A DNA stretch of 64,000 nt. It comes from Chitinophaga solisilvae (GTDB taxonomy: Bacteria; Bacteroidota; Bacteroidia; Chitinophagales; Chitinophagaceae). Both the position numbers and the translations under genes were made by a program. A model generated the notes under the pieces. It was not told where the DNA came from, did not search any database, and saw only the letters and a list, made by a program, of their open reading frames with translations. Of this stretch, positions 1-9,367 are shown piece by piece. Location of the stretch: positions 1 to 64,000 of the forward strand of contig NZ_JAABOK010000009.1 of assembly GCF_009928525.1 (NCBI RefSeq), in the 5' to 3' direction. The first letter of the stretch is position 1. Each line of letters starts with the position of its first letter.

Positions 1-1
1 C

Positions 2-43
2 GGGTTACCAGAGATCTGGGAACAAAAGAAAGTAGTTGACTAA
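2..43 (+). CDS. C-terminal end of an unidentified gene (partial)
   Basis: Frame 2 reads LPEIWEQKKVVD and then TAA at 41-43, which looks like the tail of a protein that begins left of the window. It is followed by a strong hairpin at 114-141, as expected for a gene end. Thirteen residues are too few to name a family, and other frames cannot be excluded. Confidence 0.3.
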   Translation, partial: GLPEIWEQKKVVD

Positions 44-113
44 AGATCGGCTGTCCGGTAAAATAAGTACCTTTATTCATGGTATTTTAAAGTGTGGTAA
101 CTTAAATCTACCA

Positions 114-141
114 AAAAAAGGGGGCAATTGCCCCCTTTTTT
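114..141. terminator. perfect palindromic terminator
   Basis: A 28-bp perfect palindrome: six A, five G, CAATTG, five C, six T. It gives a GC-rich stem with a T tract on either strand, so it can terminate both the gene entering from the left and the minus-strand Sus locus. A 12-bp inverted pair, TGTCCGGTAAAA (52-63) and its complement (159-170), encloses it. Confidence 0.8.
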
Positions 142-172
142 CTTGTAGTAGGTCTGATTTTTACCGGACACC

Positions 173-195
173 AATGATTCGTAATTCGTAATTAC
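173..195. repeat. half copy of palindromic element, type A
   Basis: Only one arm end is present (ATTCGTAATTCGTAATTAC), identical to the outer ladder of the type A palindromes found elsewhere in the window. It ends 5 bp before the minus-strand stop codon of the DUF4302-like gene (201), the same position against a gene 3' end that the full elements occupy. The core and the second arm are missing. Confidence 0.7.
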
Positions 196-200
196 TCTCC

Positions 201-1178
201 CTATTGCTCTACCTCCAGCGTCCCCGTAATCACTTCCTGACCGTAGCGGTTCAGGGCGAACAGTTCAATTTTTGTATAGTCGGGGCTTATGCTGCGTACC
301 AGCAGATAATCCGTTTTAATGGCGTTGATGAATTTCATCGGTTCCAGCGAGAAGGGGCCGGGAGGGCTCCAGCCTTTTATGACAGCGGTTACCATGGCGG
401 TGCCGCTAACATAGTAGAAGGCGTAGTTGTTATAGTCGCTGTTGGAATACAGGGCTATCGGGTTCAGGCCTACGTCTCTGGAGATGCCGATGTTAGCTTT
501 GAAGAAACTGGTATTGCCTGCGCCTACACCGGAGAATTCCATATTCCATGCAGGGGCCTGGTATCCGTCTTTGTACGTCAGCTTCAGCGGATTGGTGGCG
601 CTGATGACAAAGGGTGAATTGGATGCTGAAAACAGGGCCAGCAGCGGGTACTGGGTATCGAACCAGGTCACCGGTGATTTCAGTTTGTACATCTTCATGA
701 CGGTACCACCTTCTGATGCATAGATTTCTCCTTTGCGGTAGGGCTGCATGGTGATACTGTCGGGCGTTACGTCCATTATTTTAAAATAGAAGTCCTGGAT
801 AAAGCCGGATTCATAAATGGCAGAAAAGGTTGAGCCGCTGGCAAAGCTCAGCAGGGGTGCGCCGGTGGCGCTGCTGAGTTCATATACCGGGGGTGTGGCT
901 ACCGTAGAGGAAGGGAACATGGACCGGGAGGTGAATGTATTCTTTACGGTGTCGAACTTTAAAATGATCGGGATAGCTGTTTTGATGGAAGGATCCGGGT
1001 TCGGGATCATCAGCAGCCAGCCGTTGGGTGCGTCGCCAATCTGTGAACGTATTCTGGCAGTGAGCTGCGATTGCTTCACCAGGGTCAGGTCCAGATCTAT
1101 ATCCTTCTCATATTTTACGCAGCTGATGACGCTGACAGCCATTATCAGCAGCGGCAGCAGTTTATATATCTTCTTCAT
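201..1178 (-). CDS. DUF4302-like lipoprotein of the Sus locus
   Basis: A 325-residue exported lipoprotein: the signal peptide ends in VISC, with lipobox Cys at about residue 20. The mature part has the NGWLL...ILKFD pattern and a later 'GAPLLSFASGS' segment that I associate with DUF4302 proteins. These are typically the last gene of SusC/SusD loci that also encode a zinc metallopeptidase lipoprotein, which is the case here. Function is unknown; a surface-exposed accessory of the uptake complex is inferred. It lies 40 bp after the metallopeptidase gene, most likely in the same operon, and its 3' end is followed by a half palindrome and the strong terminator at 114-141. Confidence 0.7.
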   Translation of the reverse strand: MKKIYKLLPLLIMAVSVISCVKYEKDIDLDLTLVKQSQLTARIRSQIGDAPNGWLLMIPNPDPSIKTAIPIILKFDTVKNTFTSRSMFPSSTVATPPVYELSSATGAPLLSFASGSTFSAIYESGFIQDFYFKIMDVTPDSITMQPYRKGEIYASEGGTVMKMYKLKSPVTWFDTQYPLLALFSASNSPFVISATNPLKLTYKDGYQAPAWNMEFSGVGAGNTSFFKANIGISRDVGLNPIALYSNSDYNNYAFYYVSGTAMVTAVIKGWSPPGPFSLEPMKFINAIKTDYLLVRSISPDYTKIELFALNRYGQEVITGTLEVEQ

Positions 1179-1218
1179 GTTGTTTGTTTAGAATGTGAAT
1201 GATAAAAACAACCTTGTC

Positions 1219-2067
1219 TTACGGAATCAGCGCTTTTACTACAGAATCCAGTTTTATCTGCATCATATGCAGGTCTATTCCCTTGCTGAGATAGAATTGG
1301 TTTACCATTTTATACTTTGTTTCCAGCTTTGGATTTTTGGCAATGATCTTCAGGATGGAATCTTTCGGAAACCGCATCATTGCTTCTACGGTGGTAGCAA
1401 AGTCCTCTACCGGCTGAAACCCGCCGTAAGCACGGAAATATCCGTCTTTCTGCGCCTGCTCGTCTGTTCTGCTGATATATTGCAGGTCATAATACAAGCC
1501 TTGTGATACCTGGTCGTATCCTTTAGGGCGGCCAAATTTATGATCCAGCTGATGCGCATGTTCATGATAGAGGATATTGATATGTTCCCGGATCCAGGCG
1601 CGGTTAACAACAAAGCTGTTAACATCTCCCATACCCAGCCGGTAGTATTGGCCGTTAAGCCCTGCACCTGCTGCGCCACCGGAGCTGATGCTGTTGAAAT
1701 GCACTGCTGTACCGATGGTCAGGAACTCCACCGGGATCTGGTTTTTAGAGAACTGCGGTGCGAAGATGCTGATAGGCTGCAGCCACATCTTTTCCACCAC
1801 ATATTTTGTATAGCCCTGCGCTCTGTTAATCAGTGCGGGTACAAAGAAGGTGGTAGGATCTATTACGCGCGGTTCAAATTTATAGATTACCCGCAGCCCG
1901 TAGGTGTGCTGGATGGTATCTATGAGGCTGTCCAGCGCATTCAGGGGTTTGGGCATGGCAAAATAATCGATCGTATCATTAATCACCGGCGCCTTGTCTT
2001 TGGTGCAGGAGAAAGTCATTACGGCTATCAACCCTGCCAGTATAAATAGTTTAGCAACTTGTTTCAT
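1219..2067 (-). CDS. putative zinc-binding metallopeptidase lipoprotein
   Basis: A 282-residue lipoprotein (signal peptide with FSC lipobox, Cys 21) carrying a zincin motif HEHAH at residues 168-172, with a further His at 176 (HQLDH). This fits the Bacteroidota 'putative zinc-binding metallopeptidase' family that accompanies SusC/SusD pairs. It is predicted to be anchored to the outer membrane, cleaving a protein or peptide at the cell surface before import. It sits 22 bp downstream of susD and 40 bp upstream of the DUF4302-like gene. Substrate is unknown; the peptidase suggests peptide or glycopeptide rather than pure glycan, but that is inference. Confidence 0.8.
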   Translation of the reverse strand: MKQVAKLFILAGLIAVMTFSCTKDKAPVINDTIDYFAMPKPLNALDSLIDTIQHTYGLRVIYKFEPRVIDPTTFFVPALINRAQGYTKYVVEKMWLQPISIFAPQFSKNQIPVEFLTIGTAVHFNSISSGGAAGAGLNGQYYRLGMGDVNSFVVNRAWIREHINILYHEHAHQLDHKFGRPKGYDQVSQGLYYDLQYISRTDEQAQKDGYFRAYGGFQPVEDFATTVEAMMRFPKDSILKIIAKNPKLETKYKMVNQFYLSKGIDLHMMQIKLDSVVKALIP

Positions 2068-2089
2068 AACAAAAAAATTAAGGGTGATA

Positions 2090-3559
2090 TTATCTTGGGT
2101 TCAGCTCAGATGCAATCGGGATATTTCTTTCCTGCTCCATCCTTGGTATCTGAATGGCTTTGCGGAGATCGTTTTCCTTCAGCACTTCCACGGCGGTATT
2201 ACCACGTGCCAGGCGGTGCGTTACACTCAGCTTCAGGCGTTTGATATCGTACCAGCGTAACCCTTCGTTAATCAGTTCCTTTCTTCTTTCCAGCAGTACT
2301 ACTTCCAGCAGTTCATCCTTGGTAATACCGGTGTTGAGCGGAGTGTAGGGCGCATAGCGCAGCTTGCGGATTGATTCCACATCGTTGAGTGCTTTCTGTA
2401 CGCCGTTGGCGTCGTTGCTTCTGAGGGCCGCTTCCGCGTGTGTCAGTATTACTTCTTCCATATTGAAGTAAGGCGTCTTGATCGGCGTATTGGATGGGCT
2501 GTTCGCCTGTGTGGCAAATTTCAGTGCAATGTAACGCGCGTCGATAACGGTACCTACAGAAACAAACACTCTTCTTCTCAGGTCGGTATTTCCTGCGAAA
2601 TACTGCGCTATCATGTAATCGCTGGGGAAGAAACCACAGATGAAGTAGCCGGTAGGCACCAGTGGTCCCATGGTCGGGTTATAGGCTAATGACAGAATAT
2701 TAGGATGAGAGGCCGGGTCCATGTATCTGGTGGCAAAGAAAAGCATACCATTGGAGGTATAAAAGGGTATATCATCTGCAAGCCTTCTGACCTGGTAACC
2801 TCTTTCGTTGATGACATCTTCACTGTATTTCACCGCCTGGTCCCACTCTCCCTTGTACAGCTTCAATCTGGCCATCAGGGCGTTACCGGTTGCAACAGAG
2901 AAGTGGTAGGGGTTGGCAGATACAAACGCACCGCCGTTTTTCAGCTGGGCAATGCCCTGCGCGATATCTGATTCTACCTGGTCATACACTTCTTTTACGG
3001 TATTACGTCTGTAGGTGTTGATGTTACCACGGTTGTTGACGGTTACCAGCGGGATGCCCAGATTGGTGGAAGCGGTGCCTGCCTCATAGTGCATACCGAA
3101 AAGGTTTACCAGTATAAAATGGCAGTAGGCGCGGACCAGCAGTGCTTCTCCCCTTACTGCCGCCTTTTGTTCCTCACTGCCGGAGGCAGATTCTATTCCT
3201 TCCAGCGCCAGGTTGGCCAGGTAAATTTTCTGATAGAATCCTTCATATGCCCTCGCCGGCCCGGTGGTAATACCATCAGGATAATCGTCCTTCCACTGAT
3301 ACATGGGAAGGTAGTCGGTAATATTGGATGCCTGCGCCAGCTGTGCATGGTATTCGAAATCATCTGTCAGGATATCCGTAAACAGGTCATGTCTGACAGG
3401 ATAGGCATTTACAAGTACCTGCTGGTATTGCTCAGCAGTTTGCAGCTGCGCGCGGTTATCATATGGTTCGCTTGTAAACTTCTTACAGCCGGCGGCGGTA
3501 AGGCAGAGCGCGAACAGGTAAATCGCAACAGTTTTTATTTTCAGCTCAGTTTGTACCAT
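2090..3559 (-). CDS. SusD/RagB-family nutrient-binding lipoprotein
   Basis: A 489-residue lipoprotein with lipobox TAAGC near residue 25. The N-terminal TPR-like part is typical of SusD (NLALEGIE..., ALLVRAYCHFILVNLFG, IPLVT), and the C-terminal part has the family signature ERRKELINEGLRWYDIKR. It forms the lid over the SusC barrel and binds the substrate at the outer surface. It starts 11 bp after the susC stop, so the two are co-transcribed. Ligand cannot be told from the sequence; the neighbouring peptidase hints at a peptide-type substrate. Confidence 0.93.
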   Translation of the reverse strand: MVQTELKIKTVAIYLFALCLTAAGCKKFTSEPYDNRAQLQTAEQYQQVLVNAYPVRHDLFTDILTDDFEYHAQLAQASNITDYLPMYQWKDDYPDGITTGPARAYEGFYQKIYLANLALEGIESASGSEEQKAAVRGEALLVRAYCHFILVNLFGMHYEAGTASTNLGIPLVTVNNRGNINTYRRNTVKEVYDQVESDIAQGIAQLKNGGAFVSANPYHFSVATGNALMARLKLYKGEWDQAVKYSEDVINERGYQVRRLADDIPFYTSNGMLFFATRYMDPASHPNILSLAYNPTMGPLVPTGYFICGFFPSDYMIAQYFAGNTDLRRRVFVSVGTVIDARYIALKFATQANSPSNTPIKTPYFNMEEVILTHAEAALRSNDANGVQKALNDVESIRKLRYAPYTPLNTGITKDELLEVVLLERRKELINEGLRWYDIKRLKLSVTHRLARGNTAVEVLKENDLRKAIQIPRMEQERNIPIASELNPR

Positions 3560-3570
3560 TTCTCAAGATT

Positions 3571-6500
3571 TTAAAATTGGGCGTTAAGTCTCAGCGTATA
3601 GGAGGTAACGTTAGGCAGGCTCACCCCGGTGATGATGCTCTGCGGATCTACTCCTCTCAGGTCTTTGTCGGCCCAGAAATAAAGGTTATTACCGGAAAGC
3701 GTTACGCGTGCGGATTTGATGGCGCTGAATTTTCCGGGTCTTACTTTCGGCACATAATCATAGGATAGCGCTACTTCGCTCAGGCGCACTACGCCGGCAT
3801 TTACAACCATATGATCTCCCCTGTTATAGGCAAATTCTCTCTGAATAAAGGCTGCGTTGTTATAGGCCTGCTGGATATTGGATACCAGTCCGGGAATATT
3901 GGTGGTCTGTTCATCGCCAGGAATACGCCAGCGGGCTGCCACGTCTTTCTGGGTAGCGAGGTTGTCAGCATAAATCCTGCTGATAACCGGATTTCTGAAT
4001 ACTTTGTTACCGAAGCTGTAGGTAAGGAATACCCGCAGCTCAAATCCTTTATAGTTAAAGCTGTTGGTGAAGGAACCTGTTAAGGTTGGGTCACGGGAAC
4101 CCATATACGTAATAAGGGAATCATCCTGTGAGTTCAGCTGAATATTGGATACCAGCTGGTTTTTGGCGCCGTAGAACTGTGGTTGTCCAGCTACGTCCAG
4201 TCCGGCGAAACGGTAGGCATAGAGGCCGTTAAGCGGTTTGCCGATAGAGCCGTATCCCCATGGAGATGTTTTCTGGGTAAGCAGCGGTGAAAAGGTGCCG
4301 TCGAGTACCTGATTTTTCACATGGCCTACCAGACCGCTTACGTTCCACTGGAAGTTGCGGGAGTTGGTGATGTTGCGCACGCTGATGGTAACGTCTATAC
4401 CCTTATTGGACATGCTGGCCCAGTTGATGGTTTTGGTGGTAAATCCATCTTCGTAGGCCACGTTGCGGGGCGCTACCAGGTCCATGTTTCTCCGGTTATA
4501 GTATTCTGCCGTAACGGTCAGCCTGTTAAACAGTCCGATGTCCACACCGATACTGGTAGTATAATCCTTCTCCCAGTTCAGGTTATAGAGTTCCGGAGAG
4601 GTGATGTTGATACCCAGTTCGTTGAAGTTGGGATCTCCCCTGTAGGCGTTGATAAAGGTGCCATTCAGTGCGGGAGAGTTTTGCCAGGCGTTACCACGTA
4701 ATGCGTAGCTGCCGCGGATTTTCAGGAGGTCCAGTTTAGCTGCCAGCGGCTCCATGAATTTTTCCTTGTGCAGGTTCCAGGCCAGACCTATACTATAGTT
4801 CGGCAGGAATTTGCTTTTGGTGGCGGAACCGAACAGGTTGCTGCCATCCACCCTGGCTGCCAGGTCAACGATGTATTTATCGCTGTAGATATAGTTGGTA
4901 TTGAGGAAGAAGGCAGTTTTATTCTCTCTGATAAATCCTTCTTCATAATATTTCTCGTCCCTTTCCACAGCTCTTTTGAGCGCGAGCACGCTGGGGGAGA
5001 TGATTTTACCGGAATAATACTGGTAACCATATCCTCTGACGAAGTTGGAATTGATTTTATCGCTGCCCATTTCAAAACCGCCGAAGATATTCACGGCGTG
5101 TTTTTTATCAAACACGTTGCGCCAGTTGAGGGTATGGCGCATATTCAGGAAAGAGCCTCTGAAAGCGCGCTGTTCCAGCAGGCCACCGGAAGGCAGGATG
5201 GTCTGCGGGATGGCATTCGGATCGTTGGGATCCTTGTAGAGCAGCGGGTTGATATCTGCGATAGAGCGGGGGTTATCTACCCGGTAGGCAGCTGCCACAT
5301 TGGATCTTTCGGTCATTACGTGGCTGTTGTCGCTGACGGTTTTACGAACAGACAATAACCCTTCATAGGTGAGTCCCGGAATGATTTTATAGTTGAGGCG
5401 CAGTACAGAGCGGATATCCTGGCTTTTCAGCGTGTTGAAGTTTTCATTCAGCTCATCGAGGATATTGAAGGGAGCAAAATCGCGCAGGTAATATTTGTAG
5501 TTACCGTTTTCATCGTAGGGCGTCATGGCGCGGCTGGTGTTCACCGCATAGCTGAAGGGGTTCAGCTCAAAGCGGCGTACGATGTTACCGTTGCTGCCGC
5601 TGGCAGTGGTATCGAAGGTACCCGGCGCCATCTGATCGCGATAGGTGAAGTTGGTGAGGAAGTCTACTTCCAGCTTGCTGGTAACGTTAACGGTTGTACG
5701 AAAATTGGCCGTATAGCGGTTGGTGTTATATCCTTTCGCCTGTCCGTCATCATGCAGATAGCTGCCGGAGAGGTAGTAGGTAGCTTTATCGCTGCCGCCC
5801 TGCAGGGAGAGGTTGTGTTCCTGCACCAGGTTATTCCTGAATAACACGTCGAACCAGTCTGTATTGGCGGAACGGGCGTTGTTCAGCAGCTGATTCGCCT
5901 TATCCATGGATATTTTGCGCTGGGTATACTGATTGTAAATATCCGTGAAAGCGCCGGTGGAGCTGGGATAGTTCAGTACGGAGAGATAACCGTAGCGATA
6001 GAGTTCCGCGGAGAGGTCCATCTGCTCTTTGGAATTCATCAGGTTGAAAGTCGCCACATTGGGTTTGATACCCATTGTCAGCGCAGTACCTGCGTTGACG
6101 GTCATCTGTCCTTTCTTTCCTTTGCGGGTGGTAATGGATACCACGCCGTTGGCAGCCCTGGTACCGTAGAGAGAGGTAGCGGATCCGTCTTTCAGGATAA
6201 CGATATCCTCAATATCGGCGGGGTTCAGGCCGGCTATGGCAGAACCGAGCAGGGAGGCGGGGTCGCCGGAGTAGAGCTGGTTGGGCTGGATGTTGGCCGG
6301 AGCGGTGATAGGCACACCGTCTACCACGTACAGCGGTTCCTGGTTGGCGCTGATGGAGGCGCTTCCTCTCACCCTGATCTTGGGCGTGCTGCCGAAAGTA
6401 GAAGAAACGTTTTCCACGCTTACGCCGGCTACAGCGCCCTGCAGCATTTTGGATACGTCGCCGACGCCGCCACGTTGCAGGAGTGATTTATCTACGCGGC

Positions 6501-7209
6501 CAACTGCGCCGGTGAAGGTTTCTTTGCGGAGCTGCTGGTAACCCGTAACGATCACTTCATTCAGCGCCTGCTGCGACACCCTCATGGAAACGGCCATCAG
6601 CCTGCCTTTGCGTGCAACAATTTCACGGGTGGCAAAGCCGGGGTTGTACACTACCAGCACATCGCCGTCTTTTGCGTTGATGTTGAACACACCATTACCA
6701 TCGGTAGTGGTGGCGGTATTGTATTTGCCTTTTATAAAAACGGTTACGCCGGGTAAAGGTAATCCGGCGGAATCTGTTACTTTACCTTTAACGGGATCTT
6801 CCTGCTGCAGGTTGCTTTCTGTTTGTTCCACCTGAAGGTGATGCTGCCTGACTGCGGAAGAATCAGGGAATACGAATACGGAGTTTTTACCGATGGTATA
6901 CTGTGCGCCCTGCGGTTTTACTGTCAGGTCCATCACATTCCGCAGTGGCATATCGGTTACGTTCAGGTCCACCGGTTTCAGCTCCTTCATAAGGGATGCC
7001 TTGCAAACGACGGAGAAGGAAGTTTGTTTCTTGATAGAAAAAAAGACTTCCTCCATAGGGATGTTTCTTCCGGAGATGGAAACCATCTGAGATCGCCCGC
7101 TAACGCTGATGTGCAGGCAGATCAGCAGCAATACAGAGGCGGTCAGTTTTCTGCATAGCTTGCCCAGCCGCTCCTTTCCGGAGCAGCCCTTACTGGTTGA
7201 TAAGTGCAT
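3571..7209 (-). CDS. SusC/RagA-family TonB-dependent transporter with STN domain
   Basis: A 1212-residue outer-membrane transporter. In order: signal peptide, STN (secretin/TonB short N-terminal) domain at about 45-115, carboxypeptidase-regulatory-like domain beginning VKGKVTDSAGLPLPGV near 139, plug domain with the SusC-type segments (VIVTGYQ, EPLYVVDGVPI, LKDGSATSLYGTRAANGVV), then the beta barrel ending in LRLNAQF. STN domains are found where the receptor signals to a FecR anti-sigma protein, and fecR plus an ECF sigma gene lie directly upstream. It moves substrate across the outer membrane using TonB energy, together with the SusD protein encoded next. Confidence 0.95.
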   Translation of the reverse strand: MHLSTSKGCSGKERLGKLCRKLTASVLLLICLHISVSGRSQMVSISGRNIPMEEVFFSIKKQTSFSVVCKASLMKELKPVDLNVTDMPLRNVMDLTVKPQGAQYTIGKNSVFVFPDSSAVRQHHLQVEQTESNLQQEDPVKGKVTDSAGLPLPGVTVFIKGKYNTATTTDGNGVFNINAKDGDVLVVYNPGFATREIVARKGRLMAVSMRVSQQALNEVIVTGYQQLRKETFTGAVGRVDKSLLQRGGVGDVSKMLQGAVAGVSVENVSSTFGSTPKIRVRGSASISANQEPLYVVDGVPITAPANIQPNQLYSGDPASLLGSAIAGLNPADIEDIVILKDGSATSLYGTRAANGVVSITTRKGKKGQMTVNAGTALTMGIKPNVATFNLMNSKEQMDLSAELYRYGYLSVLNYPSSTGAFTDIYNQYTQRKISMDKANQLLNNARSANTDWFDVLFRNNLVQEHNLSLQGGSDKATYYLSGSYLHDDGQAKGYNTNRYTANFRTTVNVTSKLEVDFLTNFTYRDQMAPGTFDTTASGSNGNIVRRFELNPFSYAVNTSRAMTPYDENGNYKYYLRDFAPFNILDELNENFNTLKSQDIRSVLRLNYKIIPGLTYEGLLSVRKTVSDNSHVMTERSNVAAAYRVDNPRSIADINPLLYKDPNDPNAIPQTILPSGGLLEQRAFRGSFLNMRHTLNWRNVFDKKHAVNIFGGFEMGSDKINSNFVRGYGYQYYSGKIISPSVLALKRAVERDEKYYEEGFIRENKTAFFLNTNYIYSDKYIVDLAARVDGSNLFGSATKSKFLPNYSIGLAWNLHKEKFMEPLAAKLDLLKIRGSYALRGNAWQNSPALNGTFINAYRGDPNFNELGINITSPELYNLNWEKDYTTSIGVDIGLFNRLTVTAEYYNRRNMDLVAPRNVAYEDGFTTKTINWASMSNKGIDVTISVRNITNSRNFQWNVSGLVGHVKNQVLDGTFSPLLTQKTSPWGYGSIGKPLNGLYAYRFAGLDVAGQPQFYGAKNQLVSNIQLNSQDDSLITYMGSRDPTLTGSFTNSFNYKGFELRVFLTYSFGNKVFRNPVISRIYADNLATQKDVAARWRIPGDEQTTNIPGLVSNIQQAYNNAAFIQREFAYNRGDHMVVNAGVVRLSEVALSYDYVPKVRPGKFSAIKSARVTLSGNNLYFWADKDLRGVDPQSIITGVSLPNVTSYTLRLNAQF

Positions 7210-7245
7210 AGATTTGATTTACTTTGATTGATAAAACGTTCTTCC

Positions 7246-7268
7246 CCGGCTAAGTTGACGGTAGCCGG
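7246..7268. other. small hairpin in the susC leader
   Basis: CCGGCTA (7246-7252) pairs with TAGCCGG (7262-7268) across a 9-nt loop in the fecR-susC gap, about 40 nt before the susC start. No T tract follows. It may act on read-through or on susC translation; this is only inferred from position. Confidence 0.35.
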
Positions 7269-7331
7269 CGGTTATTCCCTTACTTTGTCAGGAATAGGGT
7301 TGTGACTTTTTTTAATTTTTTCTTATTGATA

Positions 7332-8561
7332 CTACTTTTTTTGGATGATTATTTTCCGGCCTTCATTTACTATGCTGAATTTAACGCCCGATTCTGCCAT
7401 AAAGCCTAATACAGTTGTCAGGTTTTCTGTCCGGTTGATTTCACCCCAGAAGGTGATATCCGGAATACTGTCTTCGTATACTATATCTACATTATACCAT
7501 CGCGATATTTGCTTCATTACTTCCGCCAGGCCCATCTGGTGCATATTCAGGATACCATACCGCCAGGCGTTTACTTTAGCCGTATCTGCCTGATGTACGG
7601 AGATATTGCCTGGCATTCCGGCATTGACAGCCATGGCGGCCTGCTGGCCGGGAACCAATATTTTATCCTTATGTTCCGTTTTTGCCGGCGACACCATTAC
7701 TTTACCATCCAGCAGGGTGATTTTTGCAGCAGGATCATCATAATACGCGGACACATTAAAGCTGGTACCCAGCGCCAGTACAGTTCCGAGCGGATCATTG
7801 CCGGCAGTGGAGGTAAACTGCACCCGGAAGGGCTTGGATTCATCCTTCGCCACTTCAAAATACGCCTCACCGCTTACTTCCACCACACGCTCCTTTCCTT
7901 TGAAAGCGGTGGGGTATTTCAGCGATGTCACCGCGTTGAGCCATACTTTGGTGCCATCCGGCAGTACCATGCGGAATTGCCGCCCTCTCGGGGTTGACAT
8001 GGTATTATATACCATGCCCGTATCGGAAGACTGCCCCGCATTATAGGACAGGCGCCCGTTTGTCATGACTGCCGTAGCGCCCTGCTGACTGGCTATTACA
8101 CCATCCGGCAAACTATCCAGCACTACCTGGCTTCCATCAGCCAGGGTGAGTATGGCGCCTTCATGACCGGGGCCTATCTCAGTACTTACTGCTGCTGCCA
8201 CAGGTCGTTGCCCTGGGTGAAGCATAAAATACATGCCGGCGGCAGCCATTACCACTACGGCTGCAGCCGCAGCACTGCGCCACCGGCGGAACACAGGCAC
8301 AGGGAATATACTTCGTGTAACCGTTTCCGTTTGAACCGGGTAATCAGATAAAATACGCTGCGCTATCGCTTCACGGCGGCTCATTTCCAGCTGCCCCTCA
8401 TCCACAGCGGCATTCCATTGCTGCATCATCAATGGCTCCAGCTCACCCGCGAGATCCTCCTCCTCCAGTAAGGCGGAATATTCTGCACGCTCCTCCTCAG
8501 TAAGTTGCTGTTTACACCATAAATTATACAGGTATGCCAACCTGGTATTTGCGTCTTTCAA
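7332..8561 (-). CDS. FecR-family anti-sigma factor
   Basis: A 409-residue inner-membrane protein. The N-terminal cytoplasmic part (about 1-90) binds the sigma factor; one membrane segment lies near 95-115 (AAAAAVVVMAAAGMYFML); the periplasmic FecR domain contains GRQFRMVLPDGTKVWLNA and GEAYFEVAKDESKPFRV, and a C-terminal segment resembles the STN-interacting region. It should hold the ECF sigma until the STN domain of SusC signals. The start is TTG: the N-terminal LAYLYNLWCKQQLTEEE helix needs this start, and no in-frame ATG occurs before residue 45. A palindromic element separates it from the sigma gene. Confidence 0.9.
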   Translation of the reverse strand: MKDANTRLAYLYNLWCKQQLTEEERAEYSALLEEEDLAGELEPLMMQQWNAAVDEGQLEMSRREAIAQRILSDYPVQTETVTRSIFPVPVFRRWRSAAAAAVVVMAAAGMYFMLHPGQRPVAAAVSTEIGPGHEGAILTLADGSQVVLDSLPDGVIASQQGATAVMTNGRLSYNAGQSSDTGMVYNTMSTPRGRQFRMVLPDGTKVWLNAVTSLKYPTAFKGKERVVEVSGEAYFEVAKDESKPFRVQFTSTAGNDPLGTVLALGTSFNVSAYYDDPAAKITLLDGKVMVSPAKTEHKDKILVPGQQAAMAVNAGMPGNISVHQADTAKVNAWRYGILNMHQMGLAEVMKQISRWYNVDIVYEDSIPDITFWGEINRTENLTTVLGFMAESGVKFSIVNEGRKIIIQKK

Positions 8562-8660
8562 TATGCGGTATTTTATCTTTCCATTATAAGGACAACAGGG
8601 TTGAGAAAAAGGGGGTAATGGGGGGAAGGGATTTTTTGACTAGACAAGTTTGGGGGAATC

Positions 8661-8805
8661 AATTACGAATTGCGAATTACGAATTACGAATGCAGAAGCG
8701 AAGAACTAAACGAAGATTAAAGATGATAAGTATTAAGTATCACCTTTAATCTTCGTTTAGTTCTTCGCTTCTGCATTCGTAATTCGCAATTCGCAATTCG
8801 TAATT
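8661..8805. repeat. palindromic element E1, type A
   Basis: Two 62-bp arms (8661-8722 and 8744-8805) with one mismatch and a 21-nt loop. The outer part is a ladder of 7-bp units (AATTACG/AATTGCG); the inner part reads GCAGAAGCGAAGAACTAAAC followed by GAAGATTAAAG. It lies between the sigma gene stop (8819) and the fecR start, so it interrupts what should be a sigma-fecR operon. Confidence 0.95.
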
Positions 8806-8818
8806 CACCATTAAACAC

Positions 8819-9367
8819 CTACACCCTGTCTTTAATATACCTCGTTATCGCCTGCGTGGCATGTTGCAAATATGTCTTAACGGTTTCCCGCGAAATCTGC
8901 ATTTCTGCAGCGATTTCCTGGTAGGTCATTTTCTGGCGGCGGTTCAGTACCCAGACTTTATATTGCTGGGGAGGCAGCAGGTTTACGGCGGTATCTATGA
9001 GGGAGTAGTGCTGCTCCCGCATGGAGCTGTCTTCCTGCGGAACGGTGGCAGCAGTTTGTTCCCATGCCTGATGACGCCGGCGTTCCCGGGCCATCCGCTT
9101 GATTTCATTGAGTATACGGTTACGGGAGATCACGTAAAGGTAGGTACGGAAATTTCTGATGGCAGAAAGGCTTTCGCGGGTTTGCCAGATCTGGGTGTAG
9201 ATATCCTGCACTATTTCTTCAGCTACCTCGCGGGAGCCGGTATGGCGCAATACGAAACTGTACAGCAATCCGGAGGTGGCTGTCAGCAACGCGGTAAATG
9301 CCTGCTCGTCCCCTTCCGCGATACGTAAGAGCATTCCTGCTTCAATATGTCTTAAATCTGCCGGCAA
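8819..9367 (-). CDS. ECF RNA polymerase sigma factor
   Basis: A 182-residue sigma-70 family protein of the extracytoplasmic-function type. Region 2 is near 25-90 (EEIVQDIYTQIWQ..., FRTYLYVISRNRILNEIKR); region 4 near 125-175 (LLPPQQYKVWVLNRRQKMTYQEIAAEMQISRETVKTYLQHA) with a clear helix-turn-helix. It sits upstream of fecR and susC, so it should direct transcription of that uptake locus when released. The start used is TTG (9365-9367), which keeps a normal ECF N-terminus; the first ATG would remove 11 residues. Confidence 0.93.
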   Translation of the reverse strand: MPADLRHIEAGMLLRIAEGDEQAFTALLTATSGLLYSFVLRHTGSREVAEEIVQDIYTQIWQTRESLSAIRNFRTYLYVISRNRILNEIKRMARERRRHQAWEQTAATVPQEDSSMREQHYSLIDTAVNLLPPQQYKVWVLNRRQKMTYQEIAAEMQISRETVKTYLQHATQAITRYIKDRV

